This document shows, piece by piece, positions 1 to 9,824 of a DNA stretch of 54,243 nt (the first letter of the stretch is position 1; every line of letters begins with the position of its first letter). The notes under the pieces are model-generated. The model made no database searches, was not told where the DNA came from, and was given only the letters and a program-made list of their open reading frames with translations. Position numbers and translations under genes: made by a program. The DNA is from Acidobacteriota bacterium (GTDB lineage: Bacteria > Acidobacteriota > Terriglobia > Acidiferrales > UBA7541), in NCBI GenBank assembly GCA_021812285.1, contig JAKAOH010000005.1, positions 1 to 54,243 on the forward strand. Direction: 5' to 3'.

Positions 1-38
1 GCGGTACAGTAAGGCCGTGGAAAACGGAGAGTGCTCGC

Positions 39-1415
39 GTGAAAATCTCGGTGATTGGTTGCGGATACGTCGGTTTGGTAACCGGCAGTTGCCTGGCTGA
101 ACTCGGCCACTCGGTCGTCTGTTTCGACAACGATCCGGCGAAGACACGCATGCTGCGCGAAGGCCGGATGCCCATTTTCGAGCCGCATCTCGAAGACGTT
201 TTCTTGCGCAACAGCAAGGAAGGCCGGCTGAAGGTGACCGACGACCCGGTGGAATCGGTGCGGGCGGGAGAGGCCATTTTCATTTGCGTCGGCACGCCTC
301 CGCTCGAAACAGGAGACGCCGATCTGAGCGCGATCGACCGCGTCGCCCGCCTGATCGCCACCGAGTCGCATTCACCCAAGCTCGTCGTGGAAAAGAGTAC
401 CGTGCCGGTGCGTACCGGTCAGGAACTCAAGCGTGCGCTCGCCGTGTACGGCCGCAATTCCGGAACTAGCTTCCGCGTGGCTTCCAATCCGGAATTCCTG
501 CGCGAAGGAACTGGCGTCGAGGATTTCCTTCATCCGGATCGGATCGTCGTGGGCGTGGAAGACGCCGAGACGGAGCGCCAGTTGCGGGAGATTTACCAGC
601 CGGTGCTCGACGGCAAATTCCGCTGCCCGGTGCATTCCTCCGCCTGCCCCCAGCTGCCGGCGCCATCCTTCGTCGTCACCACGATCGCCAGTTCCGAACT
701 GATCAAGCACGCGTCCAATTCCTTCCTGGCGCTGAAGATTTCCTACGCCAACGCCCTCGCCGAGCTCTGCGAGCGGCTGGGCGCGAACGTGGAGGAAGTG
801 ACGCGGGCGATGGGCTTCGATCCGCGGATCGGCCCGCATTTTCTGCGCGCCGGGCTGGGATTCGGCGGGTTCTGCTTTCCCAAAGACATCCAGGCGTTCA
901 TCCGACTCGCCGAACGCTCCGGAGTGGATTTCCGCCTGCTGAAGGAAGCCGAGGCGATCAACAACCATCAAATCGATCGGTTCGTCGAGAAGGTGCGGCG
1001 CGCGCTGTGGGTGGTTCGCGAAAAACGGATTGGGCTGCTCGGCCTGGCGTTCAAACCGGACACGGACGACATTCGCTTTTCGCCCGCCCTCAAGCTGCTC
1101 AAGCGGCTGCTCGAAGAGGGCGCCGAGGTGCACGCATTCGATCCGCAGGCGATGGACAGGGCGCGCGTGGCGTTCCCCGCCGGGCACTACGAATCCGATC
1201 CTTACGCCGCAGCGCAAGGCGCCGATGCGCTCGTCATCGCCACGGAATGGCCGGAATTTGCGCGACTGGATTGGGAACGCATTCGCGATGGGATGGCTCG
1301 GCCGCTGGTGCTGGACGGCCGGAACCTGCTCGACCCCGGAAAAGCCCGCGCGCTCGGTTTCGAGTACGAATCGGTCGGGCGTCCCGAAGGCGACACGGTC
1401 GGCCGCCTTCCCTGA
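39..1415 (+). CDS. ugd: UDP-glucose 6-dehydrogenase (UDP-glucose/GDP-mannose dehydrogenase family)
   Basis: The protein (458 aa) should oxidise UDP-glucose to UDP-glucuronate with two NAD+, feeding cell-surface polysaccharide synthesis. The N-terminus carries the Rossmann motif GCGYVG at residues 7-12. The catalytic cysteine is C279 in GFGGFCFPKD, where the usual Ser before Cys is Phe. The C-terminal UDP-binding domain includes GLAFKPDTDDIR. Length fits the family. The start is GTG at 39, with GGAGAG about 8 nt upstream. The converging neighbour at 1437-2372 resembles UDP-glucuronate decarboxylase, which would use this enzyme's product. Substrate is inferred from family and context; a UDP-N-acetylhexosamine dehydrogenase is less likely, since a better candidate for that lies at 38312. 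Confidence 0.9.
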   Translation: MKISVIGCGYVGLVTGSCLAELGHSVVCFDNDPAKTRMLREGRMPIFEPHLEDVFLRNSKEGRLKVTDDPVESVRAGEAIFICVGTPPLETGDADLSAIDRVARLIATESHSPKLVVEKSTVPVRTGQELKRALAVYGRNSGTSFRVASNPEFLREGTGVEDFLHPDRIVVGVEDAETERQLREIYQPVLDGKFRCPVHSSACPQLPAPSFVVTTIASSELIKHASNSFLALKISYANALAELCERLGANVEEVTRAMGFDPRIGPHFLRAGLGFGGFCFPKDIQAFIRLAERSGVDFRLLKEAEAINNHQIDRFVEKVRRALWVVREKRIGLLGLAFKPDTDDIRFSPALKLLKRLLEEGAEVHAFDPQAMDRARVAFPAGHYESDPYAAAQGADALVIATEWPEFARLDWERIRDGMARPLVLDGRNLLDPGKARALGFEYESVGRPEGDTVGRLP

Positions 1416-1436
1416 TCGCTCCCGGAGCGGCTCGCT

Positions 1437-2372
1437 TCAGCTCGCTCCCGCGCGCCGGAAAAATTCCACGGTGAGCGGGAGGCCTTCCTCGAGACTCACT
1501 TTCGGCTCCCAGCCCAGCAGTTCCCTGGCTCTGGTGATATCCGGGCAGCGGCGTTTGGGATCGTCCACGGGCAGCGGGTGAAACACGATTCCGGCCTTCG
1601 ATCCGGTGTATTCCAAAACCATTTGGGCGAATTCCAGAATCGTCATCTCGCGCGGATTGCCGATATTCACCGGCTCGTGCTTGCCGCGTTCCCACAAGCG
1701 GTAGATGCCATCGATCAAATCGGAAACGTAGCAGAAGCTGCGCGTCTGTTTCCCATCGCCGTAGACGCTGAGCGGTTCACCGCGCAGCGCCTGATAGACG
1801 AAATTCGGCAGAACGCGGCCGTCGTTCAGCCGCATGCGCGGGCCGTAGGTATTGAAGATGCGCACGATACGCGTATCGAGCGAACGGGCGCGATGATAGG
1901 CCATCGTCAGCGCTTCGGAAAAACGCTTGGCTTCGTCGTAGACGCTGCGCGGGCCGATCGGATTGACGTGGCCCCAGTAGGTTTCCGTCTGCGGCGAAAT
2001 CTCCGGGTCGCCGTAGCACTCCGAGGTGGAAGCGAGCAGGTATCGCGCTCCTTTCGCCTGCGCCAGTTCCAGCGTGTTTCGCGTGCCGAGCGAGCCGACC
2101 TCGAGCGTTTCGATCGGAAGACGCAGATAATCCACCGGGCTCGCCGGGCTCGCCAGATGGAATACCGCATCTAGCGAACCATCCACCGCCATCGGACGCG
2201 TCACATCCTGGCGAACCATCCGGAAGCGGGCATGGCCCGACAGATGGGCCACATTTTCCTCGCTGCCCGTTACCAGATTGTCGAAGCAGACGACGTCCCA
2301 GCCTCTCTCGATCAGGAGATCGCAGAGGTGCGAACCCAGAAAACCCGCTCCTCCCGTCACAACTGCGCGCAT
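1437..2372 (-). CDS. UDP-glucuronate decarboxylase-like SDR epimerase
   Basis: This is an extended short-chain dehydrogenase/reductase of 311 aa. It has the NAD-binding motif GGAGFLGSH at the N-terminus and the catalytic Y145-x3-K149 pair in YDEAK. The pattern [10 protein letters not shown] after the first strand and the segment HLASPASP are typical of UDP-glucuronate decarboxylases (UXS, forming UDP-xylose). It converges with the UDP-glucose dehydrogenase gene, so UDP-glucose to UDP-glucuronate to UDP-xylose could be encoded here. It lies 43 bp downstream of fabH on the same strand and may be co-transcribed with it. A dTDP-glucose 4,6-dehydratase or 4-epimerase function is not excluded. Confidence 0.82.
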   Translation of the reverse strand: MRAVVTGGAGFLGSHLCDLLIERGWDVVCFDNLVTGSEENVAHLSGHARFRMVRQDVTRPMAVDGSLDAVFHLASPASPVDYLRLPIETLEVGSLGTRNTLELAQAKGARYLLASTSECYGDPEISPQTETYWGHVNPIGPRSVYDEAKRFSEALTMAYHRARSLDTRIVRIFNTYGPRMRLNDGRVLPNFVYQALRGEPLSVYGDGKQTRSFCYVSDLIDGIYRLWERGKHEPVNIGNPREMTILEFAQMVLEYTGSKAGIVFHPLPVDDPKRRCPDITRARELLGWEPKVSLEEGLPLTVEFFRRAGAS

Positions 2373-2415
2373 TTTCCCGCCTGGACTACCGGAAACTCCC
2401 CGCGCGGAGCGCGGC

Positions 2416-3411
2416 TCATCCCCAGCGCAACAGGATTCCGGCCGTCGTGAATCCCGCGCCGACCGCCATCAGTAGCACGAGGTCGCCGCTGTGCAGGCGT
2501 CCCTGCTCGACGGCGTCGCGCAAGCCGAGCGGGATCGTTCCGGCGGTGGTGTTTCCGTAGCGGTCGATATTGATCATGATTTTCGAATCGGGGATTCCCA
2601 GCCGCTCCTGCATCGCGCGGATGATGCGAAGGTTCGCCTGATGCGGAACCACCAGCGCCAGATCGTCGCCGCTGAAACCGTTTCGCGAGAGCAGCATCGA
2701 GGAGACTTCGCACATCCGCCGCACCGCGTATTTGAACACCTGCGCCCCGTCCTGGTGCACGTAGTGCATGCGTTTTTCGACCGTTTCGTGCGAAGGCGGA
2801 TGCAGCGACCCGCCGCCGGGCATGAACAGATTGCAGCCGCCAGCGCCGTCGATGTCGTGATGGAAATCGAGAATGCCGAAGGTTTCCGATTCGGCCGGTT
2901 CCACGAGCACGGCGCCGGCGCCGTCTCCGAACAGGACGCAGGTGGCCCGGTCGGTGAAATCGATGATCGAAGTCATCACGTCGCTGCCGATGACAAGCGC
3001 TTTCCGGTGCGTTCCGGCGCCGACGAACTGCGAGCCGACCGTGAGCGCGTACAGAAATCCCGAGCAGGCGGCCGAAAGGTCGAATCCCCAGGCTTTCTTC
3101 GCCCCGATCCGCTCCTGGATCAGGCAGGCGGTCGAAGGGAACATCATATCCGGCGTCACCGTGGCGACGACGATCAGGTCGACCTCCTCCGGCGCAACGC
3201 CTTTCGCTTCCAAAAGCTGGCGCGCCGCTTCCGACCCCAGATGCGAAGCCGCCATGCCCGGGTCCACGATGTGCCGCTCGCGAATTCCCGTTCGCGAGCG
3301 AATCCAATCGTCGGTGGTTTCCACCAGCTTTTCGAGGTCGGCGTTCGTCAGCAGGCGCGGCGGCACGTAGCCGGTCACACCGGTGATTCTCGCGGCAATC
3401 CGTCTTCCCAT
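2416..3411 (-). CDS. fabH: Beta-ketoacyl-ACP synthase III
   Basis: FabH starts fatty-acid synthesis by condensing acetyl-CoA (or a short branched acyl-CoA) with malonyl-ACP in the cytoplasm. The 331-aa protein has the full catalytic triad of the family: C116 in AACSGF, a histidine in PHQAN near residue 256 and an asparagine in GNTTAG near residue 287. The N-terminus contains [10 protein letters not shown] and a [14 protein letters not shown] segment typical of FabH. No other fab genes lie in the window, so it is separate from the main fatty-acid cluster. Length is normal. Confidence 0.93.
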   Translation of the reverse strand: MGRRIAARITGVTGYVPPRLLTNADLEKLVETTDDWIRSRTGIRERHIVDPGMAASHLGSEAARQLLEAKGVAPEEVDLIVVATVTPDMMFPSTACLIQERIGAKKAWGFDLSAACSGFLYALTVGSQFVGAGTHRKALVIGSDVMTSIIDFTDRATCVLFGDGAGAVLVEPAESETFGILDFHHDIDGAGGCNLFMPGGGSLHPPSHETVEKRMHYVHQDGAQVFKYAVRRMCEVSSMLLSRNGFSGDDLALVVPHQANLRIIRAMQERLGIPDSKIMINIDRYGNTTAGTIPLGLRDAVEQGRLHSGDLVLLMAVGAGFTTAGILLRWG

Positions 3412-3512
3412 TCGGTTACTCCACTCTGGCGCGTGGTATCAAGGAAAGTCGCATTCTAAGCAATCGTCGGTTCGGGTGACAAGCGGGTTCGCGCATCCTG
3501 CGGGAGACGACC

Positions 3513-3917
3513 TTACCGCACGATTTCATACCGGTAGCTGATTTCCGCGATTTTCCCCAGCGTTACCGCCACGCTGCAGTATTTCGTCTGGCTCAATTCC
3601 ACCGCGTCCTTCACCGCTTTTTCGTCCAGATCGCCCTCCAGCCGGTAGACCATCTCGATTTTCGTCCATACCGTCGGCGCCGAGAGAGCGCGTTCGCCGG
3701 CGATGGACACGACGAGCGATTTCACCGGCTGGCGCTTCTTTTTCAGAATCAGGATGACGTCGGTCGCCGAGCACGATCCGAGCGCGGCCAGAAGCATCTC
3801 CATCGGTCCGGGAGCGGAATTGCTCTGGCGATCGGAGTCGAAAGGAACGGCGTGGCCCGACGGGGTGGTGGCGAGGAATTGCTCGCTTTCAATCCAGCGA
3901 ACCGTGGCAGTCTGCAT
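3513..3917 (-). CDS. OsmC family peroxide/stress protein
   Basis: This 134-aa protein belongs to the OsmC/Ohr fold, whose members reduce organic hydroperoxides through two cysteines. Both expected cysteines are visible: C49 in GSCSATDV and C114 in KYCSVAV. The YhfA-like subgroup has the same short layout, so peroxidase activity on a particular substrate is not certain. It sits alone between fabH (101 bp away) and the cyclic-di-GMP gene. No OhrR-like regulator is nearby. Confidence 0.85.
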   Translation of the reverse strand: MQTATVRWIESEQFLATTPSGHAVPFDSDRQSNSAPGPMEMLLAALGSCSATDVILILKKKRQPVKSLVVSIAGERALSAPTVWTKIEMVYRLEGDLDEKAVKDAVELSQTKYCSVAVTLGKIAEISYRYEIVR

Positions 3918-3989
3918 GAAGGGCCTCCCGCGGAATTGTAGCGAAGCGGCGTGGGCGGCGCGAACCGCGGGAGGAGCGCGAAGCGCCGG

Positions 3990-6900
3990 TCAGGCGCCGC
4001 GGTTCTGCGCCGAGGAGGAAACCGAACGGCGGCGCATCATCTCAATGAACGCTTCGACGAGCTCCGGATCGAGCTGTTTGCCCGCCACCCGCTGCAGTTC
4101 GGCGAAAACCTGTTCGGCCGACCTGGGCAACTCGAACATTCCCGAAAGCAGCGCGTCGTACACCTCGGCGATGGAGATCAACCGCGCTCCTTGCGGGATG
4201 CGCTGACCGGCCAGCCGGTCGGGATAACCGGTGCCGTCGAAGCACTCGTGGTGGTGGCGCACCATCTGCTGCACCCGGCTCATGCCCGGCAGCACGCTCA
4301 GCAGTTTCCATCCCATCACCGCGTGCTGGCGAACGGCGTCGCGTTCGGAGGGGTCGAGCGCGCCGCTTTTGCGCAGCAGGTTTTCGGGCACGCCGATTTT
4401 TCCAATGTCATGCAACAAGCCGGCCAGGCGCAGCTCATCGGCCTCGGCCGAATCGAGCGACAGCGCTTCCGCCATCTGCACCACGTATTCGGAAACGCGG
4501 CGCGAGTGCTCGTGCGTGGAAAATTTCTTTTCGTCCACCACCCGCACCACCGTGGTCAATCCTTCGAGCAGGGTGGGCGGCAATTCGCCCGGCATCAGGC
4601 TGTGGCCCTGGTTGGCCAGCCCGGTGGCCGCTTCTTCCAGCCAGTTGAGCACCAGGTCAAAGGCCTCGGGGCCGGTCACGAAATCGTTCCGCAGATCGAA
4701 GCGCGGCAGATCGTCTCCGCCGGCGCGCCCGCTTTCCGCCGGCTCCAGCACGAAGCGCTGCGCGCTCGAAACCGCGTTTCCGCCGCGCCGCTTGGAAAGG
4801 TACATCGAGGCGTCGGCGCGCTCGAGCAGTTCCTCCGGCGTCGACCCGTGCACGGGAAACGCCGCAATGCCGAAGCTGGCGGTAATGCCGCGCTGGCGCA
4901 GCAGCGGATCGGCCGCCAGCAGGCCACGCAATTTGTTCGCCAGTTGGCGAGCCTGATCCAAATCCGTTTCGACCATCAGCACCACGAATTCGTCGCCGCC
5001 GTAGCGGGCCACCACGTCCGACCGGCGGCAGTGTTCCTCGAGCAAACGGCCCACGCGCCGCAGCACGACGTCGCCTTCCAGGTGCCCGTAATGGTCGTTG
5101 ACGAATTTGAATCGGTCCAGGTCCATCAGCAAGAGCGCGAACTGGCGTCCCATCCGCGTGGCGCGCCGCCACTCGGAGGAAACCGCTTCGACGAGGAATC
5201 GCCGCGTCTTCACTCCGGTCAGGCCGTCGGTGATCGCCTGTTCCTGCGCCTTTTGCAGCGTGCGGGCGTTGTGCAGCGCTCCGGAGATCAGATCGGCCAG
5301 CGTGCGCAGCAGCAGGTTTTCTTCCTCGCTGAATTCGTATTCCACGCTCGATTCCACGTACAGGACGCCGAGCAGTTCCTCGGCGTAGACGAGCGGCAAC
5401 GCCTGCCCGCAGACCGATCCTTCCAGCAGAAACAACGCGCCGTCCGGCGCCGAGCCGCTCGACGCCTCGCCCGTTCGCGCCACGTCGCCGATCAGCCCAT
5501 CGCCGAACGGGATGCGCCGGCCGAGCGCCTCGCGGCGGCGTCCCGCTTCGGCGCGCACCACCACTTCGTGCGCGTCGTAATCGGCCAAGCCGATGCCGAT
5601 GTGTTCGTAACTCAGGCCGGCTTCCAGTTCTTCGGCGATCCGCGCGAGCATCTGTTCGACGTTGAGCGTGGCAATGGCGTGCCGGGAAACGTTGTTGAGC
5701 AACATCAGATGGCGCGATTTTTCCTGTTCCTGGCCGAACAGCCTGGCGTTTTCCATGGCGATTCCCGCCGAATTCGCCAGCGCCATCATCAATTCCAGGT
5801 GCGTTTCGTCGTAGGCTTTCTCGTCTCTGCTGAAGACCGCCATCACACCGACCGCCCGGTCGTAGAGCACCACCGGCACGCCGCAGAAGCAGCCCGCGTT
5901 CGGCAACAGGTCGAGTCCCAGCCGGTGCATCTCCTCGCGGAAGCCGTCGCGAATCAGCAGCGGTTTCCGCGTGCGGAGAATGTGTTCCACCGGCCCGTTC
6001 CTGATCGGACGCGCGTTCGGCGGGCGGCGCTCGCCGCCGATCACCTCCAGATCCATCAGAATCTGTTCGCGCTCGGGAGCGTAGCGCGCGATGAAGAAAT
6101 TTTCCGCGTCGAACAGCCGGCACATTTCGGCGTAAATACGGTTGCAGAGGTCTTCCAGGTTCAGCGTCGAGCTGAGCGCGCGCCCGATCTCGTTCAGCGC
6201 GTTCATTTCCTCGGTGCGGCGCGTGGTTTGCTGGATCAGGTAGCTGTTTTCCACCGCCATCCCAACCTGGTGCGTCAACGCCAGCAGCAGCCGCAATTCG
6301 GGCGCGCTGAACCGCCGGCGCTTGGGCGTGGCCAGAACGAGCAGTCCGAAAACACGCTCGCGGGCCTGGAGGCTGATTCCGACGGCGTTCTGCAAATGCT
6401 CCGGCACGAGAAGTTCCCGCGCCTGGCGGATGGCCGGATCGCTTTGCAACGGCTCCCATTCCTCATCGCGGAGAATCTCGCGCAGGATCATCACGCCGCC
6501 CAGCCGCGCCACCAGGTGCACCAGCGTGCGTCCCACCTGCGGGTCGCTCGCCAGTTCGTGAAATCGCTGGCTGATTCCCCGGCTGACCACCACCGAGGGA
6601 TCGGGAATCTCGTCGTAATTGATCACCAGGACGCCGGTCGGCAGCCGCATCACGCGCAGAATCCGTTCGAGCGCCTGCTGGAGCGCTCTTTCCATTTCCT
6701 CGCCAGTGAAACCGGAAGCGGCCAGATTCAGGTTGGCGAGCGAGAGCATATTGCGCTCGACGCGCCGCTTTTCCTCTTCATAGAGGGCGACCAGTTGCAG
6801 CAGCCCCGCGGAAACTTGCGGCAGCAGGAAGACCAGGCGCACGTCGTTGCTGATCCAGTTCAGCCGCTGGTCCACAACCGTGGCCACCAGCGCCAGCCCC

Positions 6901-7367
6901 CAAACCCCCAGCGTTCCCGCCAGAATGCATTCCGCGCTCGATTCCTGCCGCTGCCCTTCTTCCCAAAATGAGCGGGCCGCCACAAACAGAAGAAATCCCG
7001 AGCCGAAATCGGGAGACACCGCGATGCGGCCCAGCCAACTGGCAATCGCCCACGCGGCGAAGGCCGCGCTTCCTAGCAGTACCAGGCGCGTCCGCACGCG
7101 GTTTTGCGCGTACGCCTGCGCTGAAACGAGCAACAAAAGCACGGCGATGCCTAGCAGAAAGGAATTGGCGGGGCCCTGCCAGGATTGCTGCGGAATCCAG
7201 CGACCGAGCACCGGCGAAAGGTAATGCAACGCGACCAGTCCCCACGCCCATGCCCATAAACGCAGGTATCCCAGCCGCTTCTGCCGATACAGGTAGAAGA
7301 GCAGCAGCGCCAGAAACGCTGCAAATCCCAGCAACGCCGTCGCAACGCCGGGAGTCGGGGTCAGCAC
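3990..7367 (-). CDS. Membrane GAF-GAF-GAF-GGDEF-HD-GYP cyclic-di-GMP protein
   Basis: This 1125-aa protein combines synthesis and degradation modules for cyclic-di-GMP. Residues 1-200 hold about six hydrophobic segments. Three GAF-like sensory domains follow, at roughly 225-375, 385-545 and 550-700. The GGDEF domain has an intact GGDEF motif near residue 790, with an RRSD product-inhibition site five residues before it. The C-terminal HD-GYP domain has LLHDIGKIG near 985 and GTGYP near 1045, so both enzyme sites look complete. Net output cannot be read from sequence. It stands alone: the gene upstream is divergent across 372 bp and the OsmC gene is 72 bp downstream. Signals sensed by the GAF domains are unknown. 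Confidence 0.92.
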   Translation of the reverse strand: MLTPTPGVATALLGFAAFLALLLFYLYRQKRLGYLRLWAWAWGLVALHYLSPVLGRWIPQQSWQGPANSFLLGIAVLLLLVSAQAYAQNRVRTRLVLLGSAAFAAWAIASWLGRIAVSPDFGSGFLLFVAARSFWEEGQRQESSAECILAGTLGVWGLALVATVVDQRLNWISNDVRLVFLLPQVSAGLLQLVALYEEEKRRVERNMLSLANLNLAASGFTGEEMERALQQALERILRVMRLPTGVLVINYDEIPDPSVVVSRGISQRFHELASDPQVGRTLVHLVARLGGVMILREILRDEEWEPLQSDPAIRQARELLVPEHLQNAVGISLQARERVFGLLVLATPKRRRFSAPELRLLLALTHQVGMAVENSYLIQQTTRRTEEMNALNEIGRALSSTLNLEDLCNRIYAEMCRLFDAENFFIARYAPEREQILMDLEVIGGERRPPNARPIRNGPVEHILRTRKPLLIRDGFREEMHRLGLDLLPNAGCFCGVPVVLYDRAVGVMAVFSRDEKAYDETHLELMMALANSAGIAMENARLFGQEQEKSRHLMLLNNVSRHAIATLNVEQMLARIAEELEAGLSYEHIGIGLADYDAHEVVVRAEAGRRREALGRRIPFGDGLIGDVARTGEASSGSAPDGALFLLEGSVCGQALPLVYAEELLGVLYVESSVEYEFSEEENLLLRTLADLISGALHNARTLQKAQEQAITDGLTGVKTRRFLVEAVSSEWRRATRMGRQFALLLMDLDRFKFVNDHYGHLEGDVVLRRVGRLLEEHCRRSDVVARYGGDEFVVLMVETDLDQARQLANKLRGLLAADPLLRQRGITASFGIAAFPVHGSTPEELLERADASMYLSKRRGGNAVSSAQRFVLEPAESGRAGGDDLPRFDLRNDFVTGPEAFDLVLNWLEEAATGLANQGHSLMPGELPPTLLEGLTTVVRVVDEKKFSTHEHSRRVSEYVVQMAEALSLDSAEADELRLAGLLHDIGKIGVPENLLRKSGALDPSERDAVRQHAVMGWKLLSVLPGMSRVQQMVRHHHECFDGTGYPDRLAGQRIPQGARLISIAEVYDALLSGMFELPRSAEQVFAELQRVAGKQLDPELVEAFIEMMRRRSVSSSAQNRGA

Positions 7368-7739
7368 CGCATACGCCTCGCTCGGTACGCCGGTATAGCT
7401 TCTTTGGCTCGCATCCTACTCAGAGAAATTCCATCCGCCGTTCCGCAAGTCCTCTTTTCGACGACAGACACCCCTCCGCCATCCCAGAGGCGAATACCGA
7501 ACGCCTGCGGGGCGTAAAAGCAGGTCCGCGAAGTACTTCGGCCCGAATATAACGGCGCGTGGAAATGTGGTCAATCAAACTGGGGTTCGAGTAGCGGAAA
7601 GGGTAAGGCCATAAACGTTGACAACCCTTTGGTAACCCCCTCCCCTCGTTCCGGCGCCGAGCCCTCCTCTACTCGCTTTTCCCCGGCGGCTCCCGTAACA
7701 TGACTATTTCTGTTCAGCTTATAAGGAATATCCCCAACG
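7368..7739. other. Divergent intergenic region between the cyclic-di-GMP gene and gltX
   Basis: This 372-bp stretch has no convincing gene. It should hold the promoters of both flanking genes. A TTGACA hexamer lies at 7618-7623 on the plus strand, but I see no good -10 box at the right distance. A TATAAG sequence at 7720-7725 overlaps AAGGA at 7723-7727, which is the likely ribosome-binding site of gltX, 12 nt before its ATG. No hairpin terminator was seen. Confidence 0.5.
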
Positions 7740-9215
7740 ATGACGAACTCGAAGATACGAGTCCGCTTTGCACCTTCGCCAACAGGCTACCTGCACGTTG
7801 GTGGTGCTCGTACCGCATTGTTCAATTGGCTTTTCGCGCGAAATCAAGGCGGCATCTTCCTGCTGCGCATCGAGGACACCGACGTCGAGCGAAACCGTCC
7901 CGAATTGGTCGAAGGCATCCTGACAGATTTGAAGTGGCTGGGCATCGAATGGGATGAGGGTCCGTTTTTCCAGTCCGAACGCATCGAGCTTTATCGCGAA
8001 GCGTCCGAACGGCTGCTCGCCGCAGGCGCCGCGTATCCCTGTTTTTGCGCCCCCTCGCAATATGCCGGCCCCGAAGCCAAAGAGGAAAGCGAGGAATCCG
8101 AACAAGAGGCCGCGCCGGCGGCGCGACAGGCGTGCCCTTGCCGGCGGATGAGCGCGGTGGAACGCGACGCCAAGGTGCGAACCGGTCTTCCCTACGCCAT
8201 CCGTTTCCACGTTCCGGAATCGGGCGCCACGACGTTTCGCGACGAAGTCTTCGGAGATCGTGAAGTGCAAAACGACGAGATCGAAGATTTCGTCCTTCTC
8301 CGCTCGAGCCGTCTGCCCACCTATCAGCTGAGCGTCGTGGTGGACGACATCGCGATGGGAATTACCCACGTGGTTCGCGGCGCCGATCACCTTTCGAATA
8401 CGCCCAAACAGGTGCTGCTCTATCGTGCCCTGGGGGCCGAGCCGCCGATTTTCGCCCACGTTCCGCTGATCCTTGGGCCGGACCGGACGCGGCTTTCGAA
8501 ACGCCACGGTGCGACCAGCGTCGGCGCCTACGCCGCCGAGGGATTTTTGCCGGAAGCGTTCCGGAATTTCCTGGTTCTGCTCGGCTGGTCCACCGGAGAC
8601 GACACTGAGCTGTTCGATACCGGCGAAATGATCGAGCGATTCTCTCTCGCGGGAGTCAGCCGCACGAACGCCGTCTTCGATCGCGCGAAGCTGGAATGGT
8701 TCAACACGCAGTATTCGCAGAAGCTGCCAATCGAGCGGCTATTGCCCTACGTCGAAGGCGAGCTACGCCGTGCGGGGCTCTGGCAGGAAGCGTGGGCCGG
8801 GCCGGAAAAAGCGTGGCTGGCGCACGCGGTGGATCTGATCCGGCCGCGGACGCGCCTGCTCGGCGACTTCACCTCGTGGTCGCGCGGTTTTTTCACCGAC
8901 GATTTCGATTACGAGCAAGCGGCGCGGGAGAAATTCTGGAAAGACGAGCGGCTGCCGGCGATGCTGGAAAAACTGGCTGCCGCGCTGGAAGCCGCTCCCG
9001 AATGGAATCACGACGCTTGCGATCGGGCGCTGCGCGATCTGGCCGCCGCGGAGGGAGTCAAAGCCGGGCTGTTGATCAACGCCACGCGCGTGGCCTTGCT
9101 CGGCCGCGCCGTCGCCCCGCCGCTCTTCGAGACGATGGTCGTATTGGGACGCGAGCGCGTGGTGCGGCGCATCCGGCAGGCAATTCCGAAAATCAGCGGC
9201 GGCGAAGCGCGCTGA
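7740..9215 (+). CDS. gltX: Glutamyl-tRNA synthetase
   Basis: GltX charges tRNA(Glu), and in many bacteria also tRNA(Gln) for later amidation. The 491-aa protein has the class I signature PSPTGYLHVGGARTAL (HVGG in the HIGH position) and the second signature RLSKRHG in the KMSKS position. An acidic, low-complexity insert of about 25 residues, rich in Glu and Ala, sits in the zinc-ribbon-like region around residues 108-135 and ends in CPCRRMS; this makes the protein slightly longer than usual. The ATG at 7740 is chosen because the conserved N-terminus follows at once. It converges with the dsbD(alpha)-type gene. Confidence 0.96.
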   Translation: MTNSKIRVRFAPSPTGYLHVGGARTALFNWLFARNQGGIFLLRIEDTDVERNRPELVEGILTDLKWLGIEWDEGPFFQSERIELYREASERLLAAGAAYPCFCAPSQYAGPEAKEESEESEQEAAPAARQACPCRRMSAVERDAKVRTGLPYAIRFHVPESGATTFRDEVFGDREVQNDEIEDFVLLRSSRLPTYQLSVVVDDIAMGITHVVRGADHLSNTPKQVLLYRALGAEPPIFAHVPLILGPDRTRLSKRHGATSVGAYAAEGFLPEAFRNFLVLLGWSTGDDTELFDTGEMIERFSLAGVSRTNAVFDRAKLEWFNTQYSQKLPIERLLPYVEGELRRAGLWQEAWAGPEKAWLAHAVDLIRPRTRLLGDFTSWSRGFFTDDFDYEQAAREKFWKDERLPAMLEKLAAALEAAPEWNHDACDRALRDLAAAEGVKAGLLINATRVALLGRAVAPPLFETMVVLGRERVVRRIRQAIPKISGGEAR

Positions 9216-9255
9216 CGATTCGCCGCGCGGCGTGGTCGTTGCTTCTCCGCCGCGC

Positions 9256-9822
9256 TTAGCGCCGGCGCGAATTCCTATTTCCGGTTTTGAAAATTTCCGG
9301 ATGCACGCGGCGCGCCGGAGAACCCGCCTTGGCAATCGTCACATTCACCGAAACCGGAACTTCGACCGGCGGCAGGCACATCGTGTTGTTGCACGCCTGG
9401 TAGCGGAGCGTGAGCGGCAATTCGCGCGTGCCGAGCGGCGCGTTCCGCTCGGCCAGAAACCTTAGGCGCAACACCACGCGGCCCGTGTACACGGCCAGTT
9501 TGCGCTTCGAAAAGGAAAACTGGCGCAGTTCGCCGGCCGGATACTCCGTGGATAGAAGGTGAAATCCGACGGGCGATTTCGCTTCGATCTCCGTGGGAAT
9601 CAGATACTCTTCAAGGACCTTGTGGGCGTTGATGTGGTACGCCGGCTGGATATTCGCCACCACGGCCACTTCGAACACGCGGCCGCGCGGAACCGGCTGA
9701 AGCGAAACATAGTTGTCGGAGCTCACCACCGAACGGGCCATCTGCGGCCCCGTTTGCGCGCCCGCCGCGGGAACCAGGGCCGCGAGCAGCACCGCTAACG
9801 CCAGAAACCATCGCGATTTCAT
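9256..9822 (-). CDS. Periplasmic DsbD N-terminal (alpha) domain protein
   Basis: This 188-aa protein has a clear signal peptide (hydrophobic core at residues 5-20, then AAGAQ). The mature part resembles the N-terminal alpha domain of the thiol:disulfide interchange protein DsbD, which passes electrons to periplasmic partners. The typical cysteine pair lies in the segment ACNNTMCLPP. In full-length DsbD this domain is fused to a CcdA-like membrane part and a thioredoxin-like C-terminal domain. Here those parts are separate genes upstream in the same operon (ccdA at 10738, tlpA at 10164). The start is 2 bp after the cyaY stop. Its partner assignment is inference from gene order. Confidence 0.8.
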   Translation of the reverse strand: MKSRWFLALAVLLAALVPAAGAQTGPQMARSVVSSDNYVSLQPVPRGRVFEVAVVANIQPAYHINAHKVLEEYLIPTEIEAKSPVGFHLLSTEYPAGELRQFSFSKRKLAVYTGRVVLRLRFLAERNAPLGTRELPLTLRYQACNNTMCLPPVEVPVSVNVTIAKAGSPARRVHPEIFKTGNRNSRRR

Positions 9823-9824
9823 CG

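Noticed and set aside
3951-6971. A long plus-strand open frame (about 1000 codons) opposite the cyclic-di-GMP gene
   Set aside because: It mirrors the GC-rich third-position pattern of the real gene, is full of Arg, His and Gln low complexity, and shows no recognisable domain.
7618-7646. A gltX promoter built on TTGACA at 7618
   Set aside because: No acceptable -10 box lies 16-19 bp downstream, so the match is probably chance.
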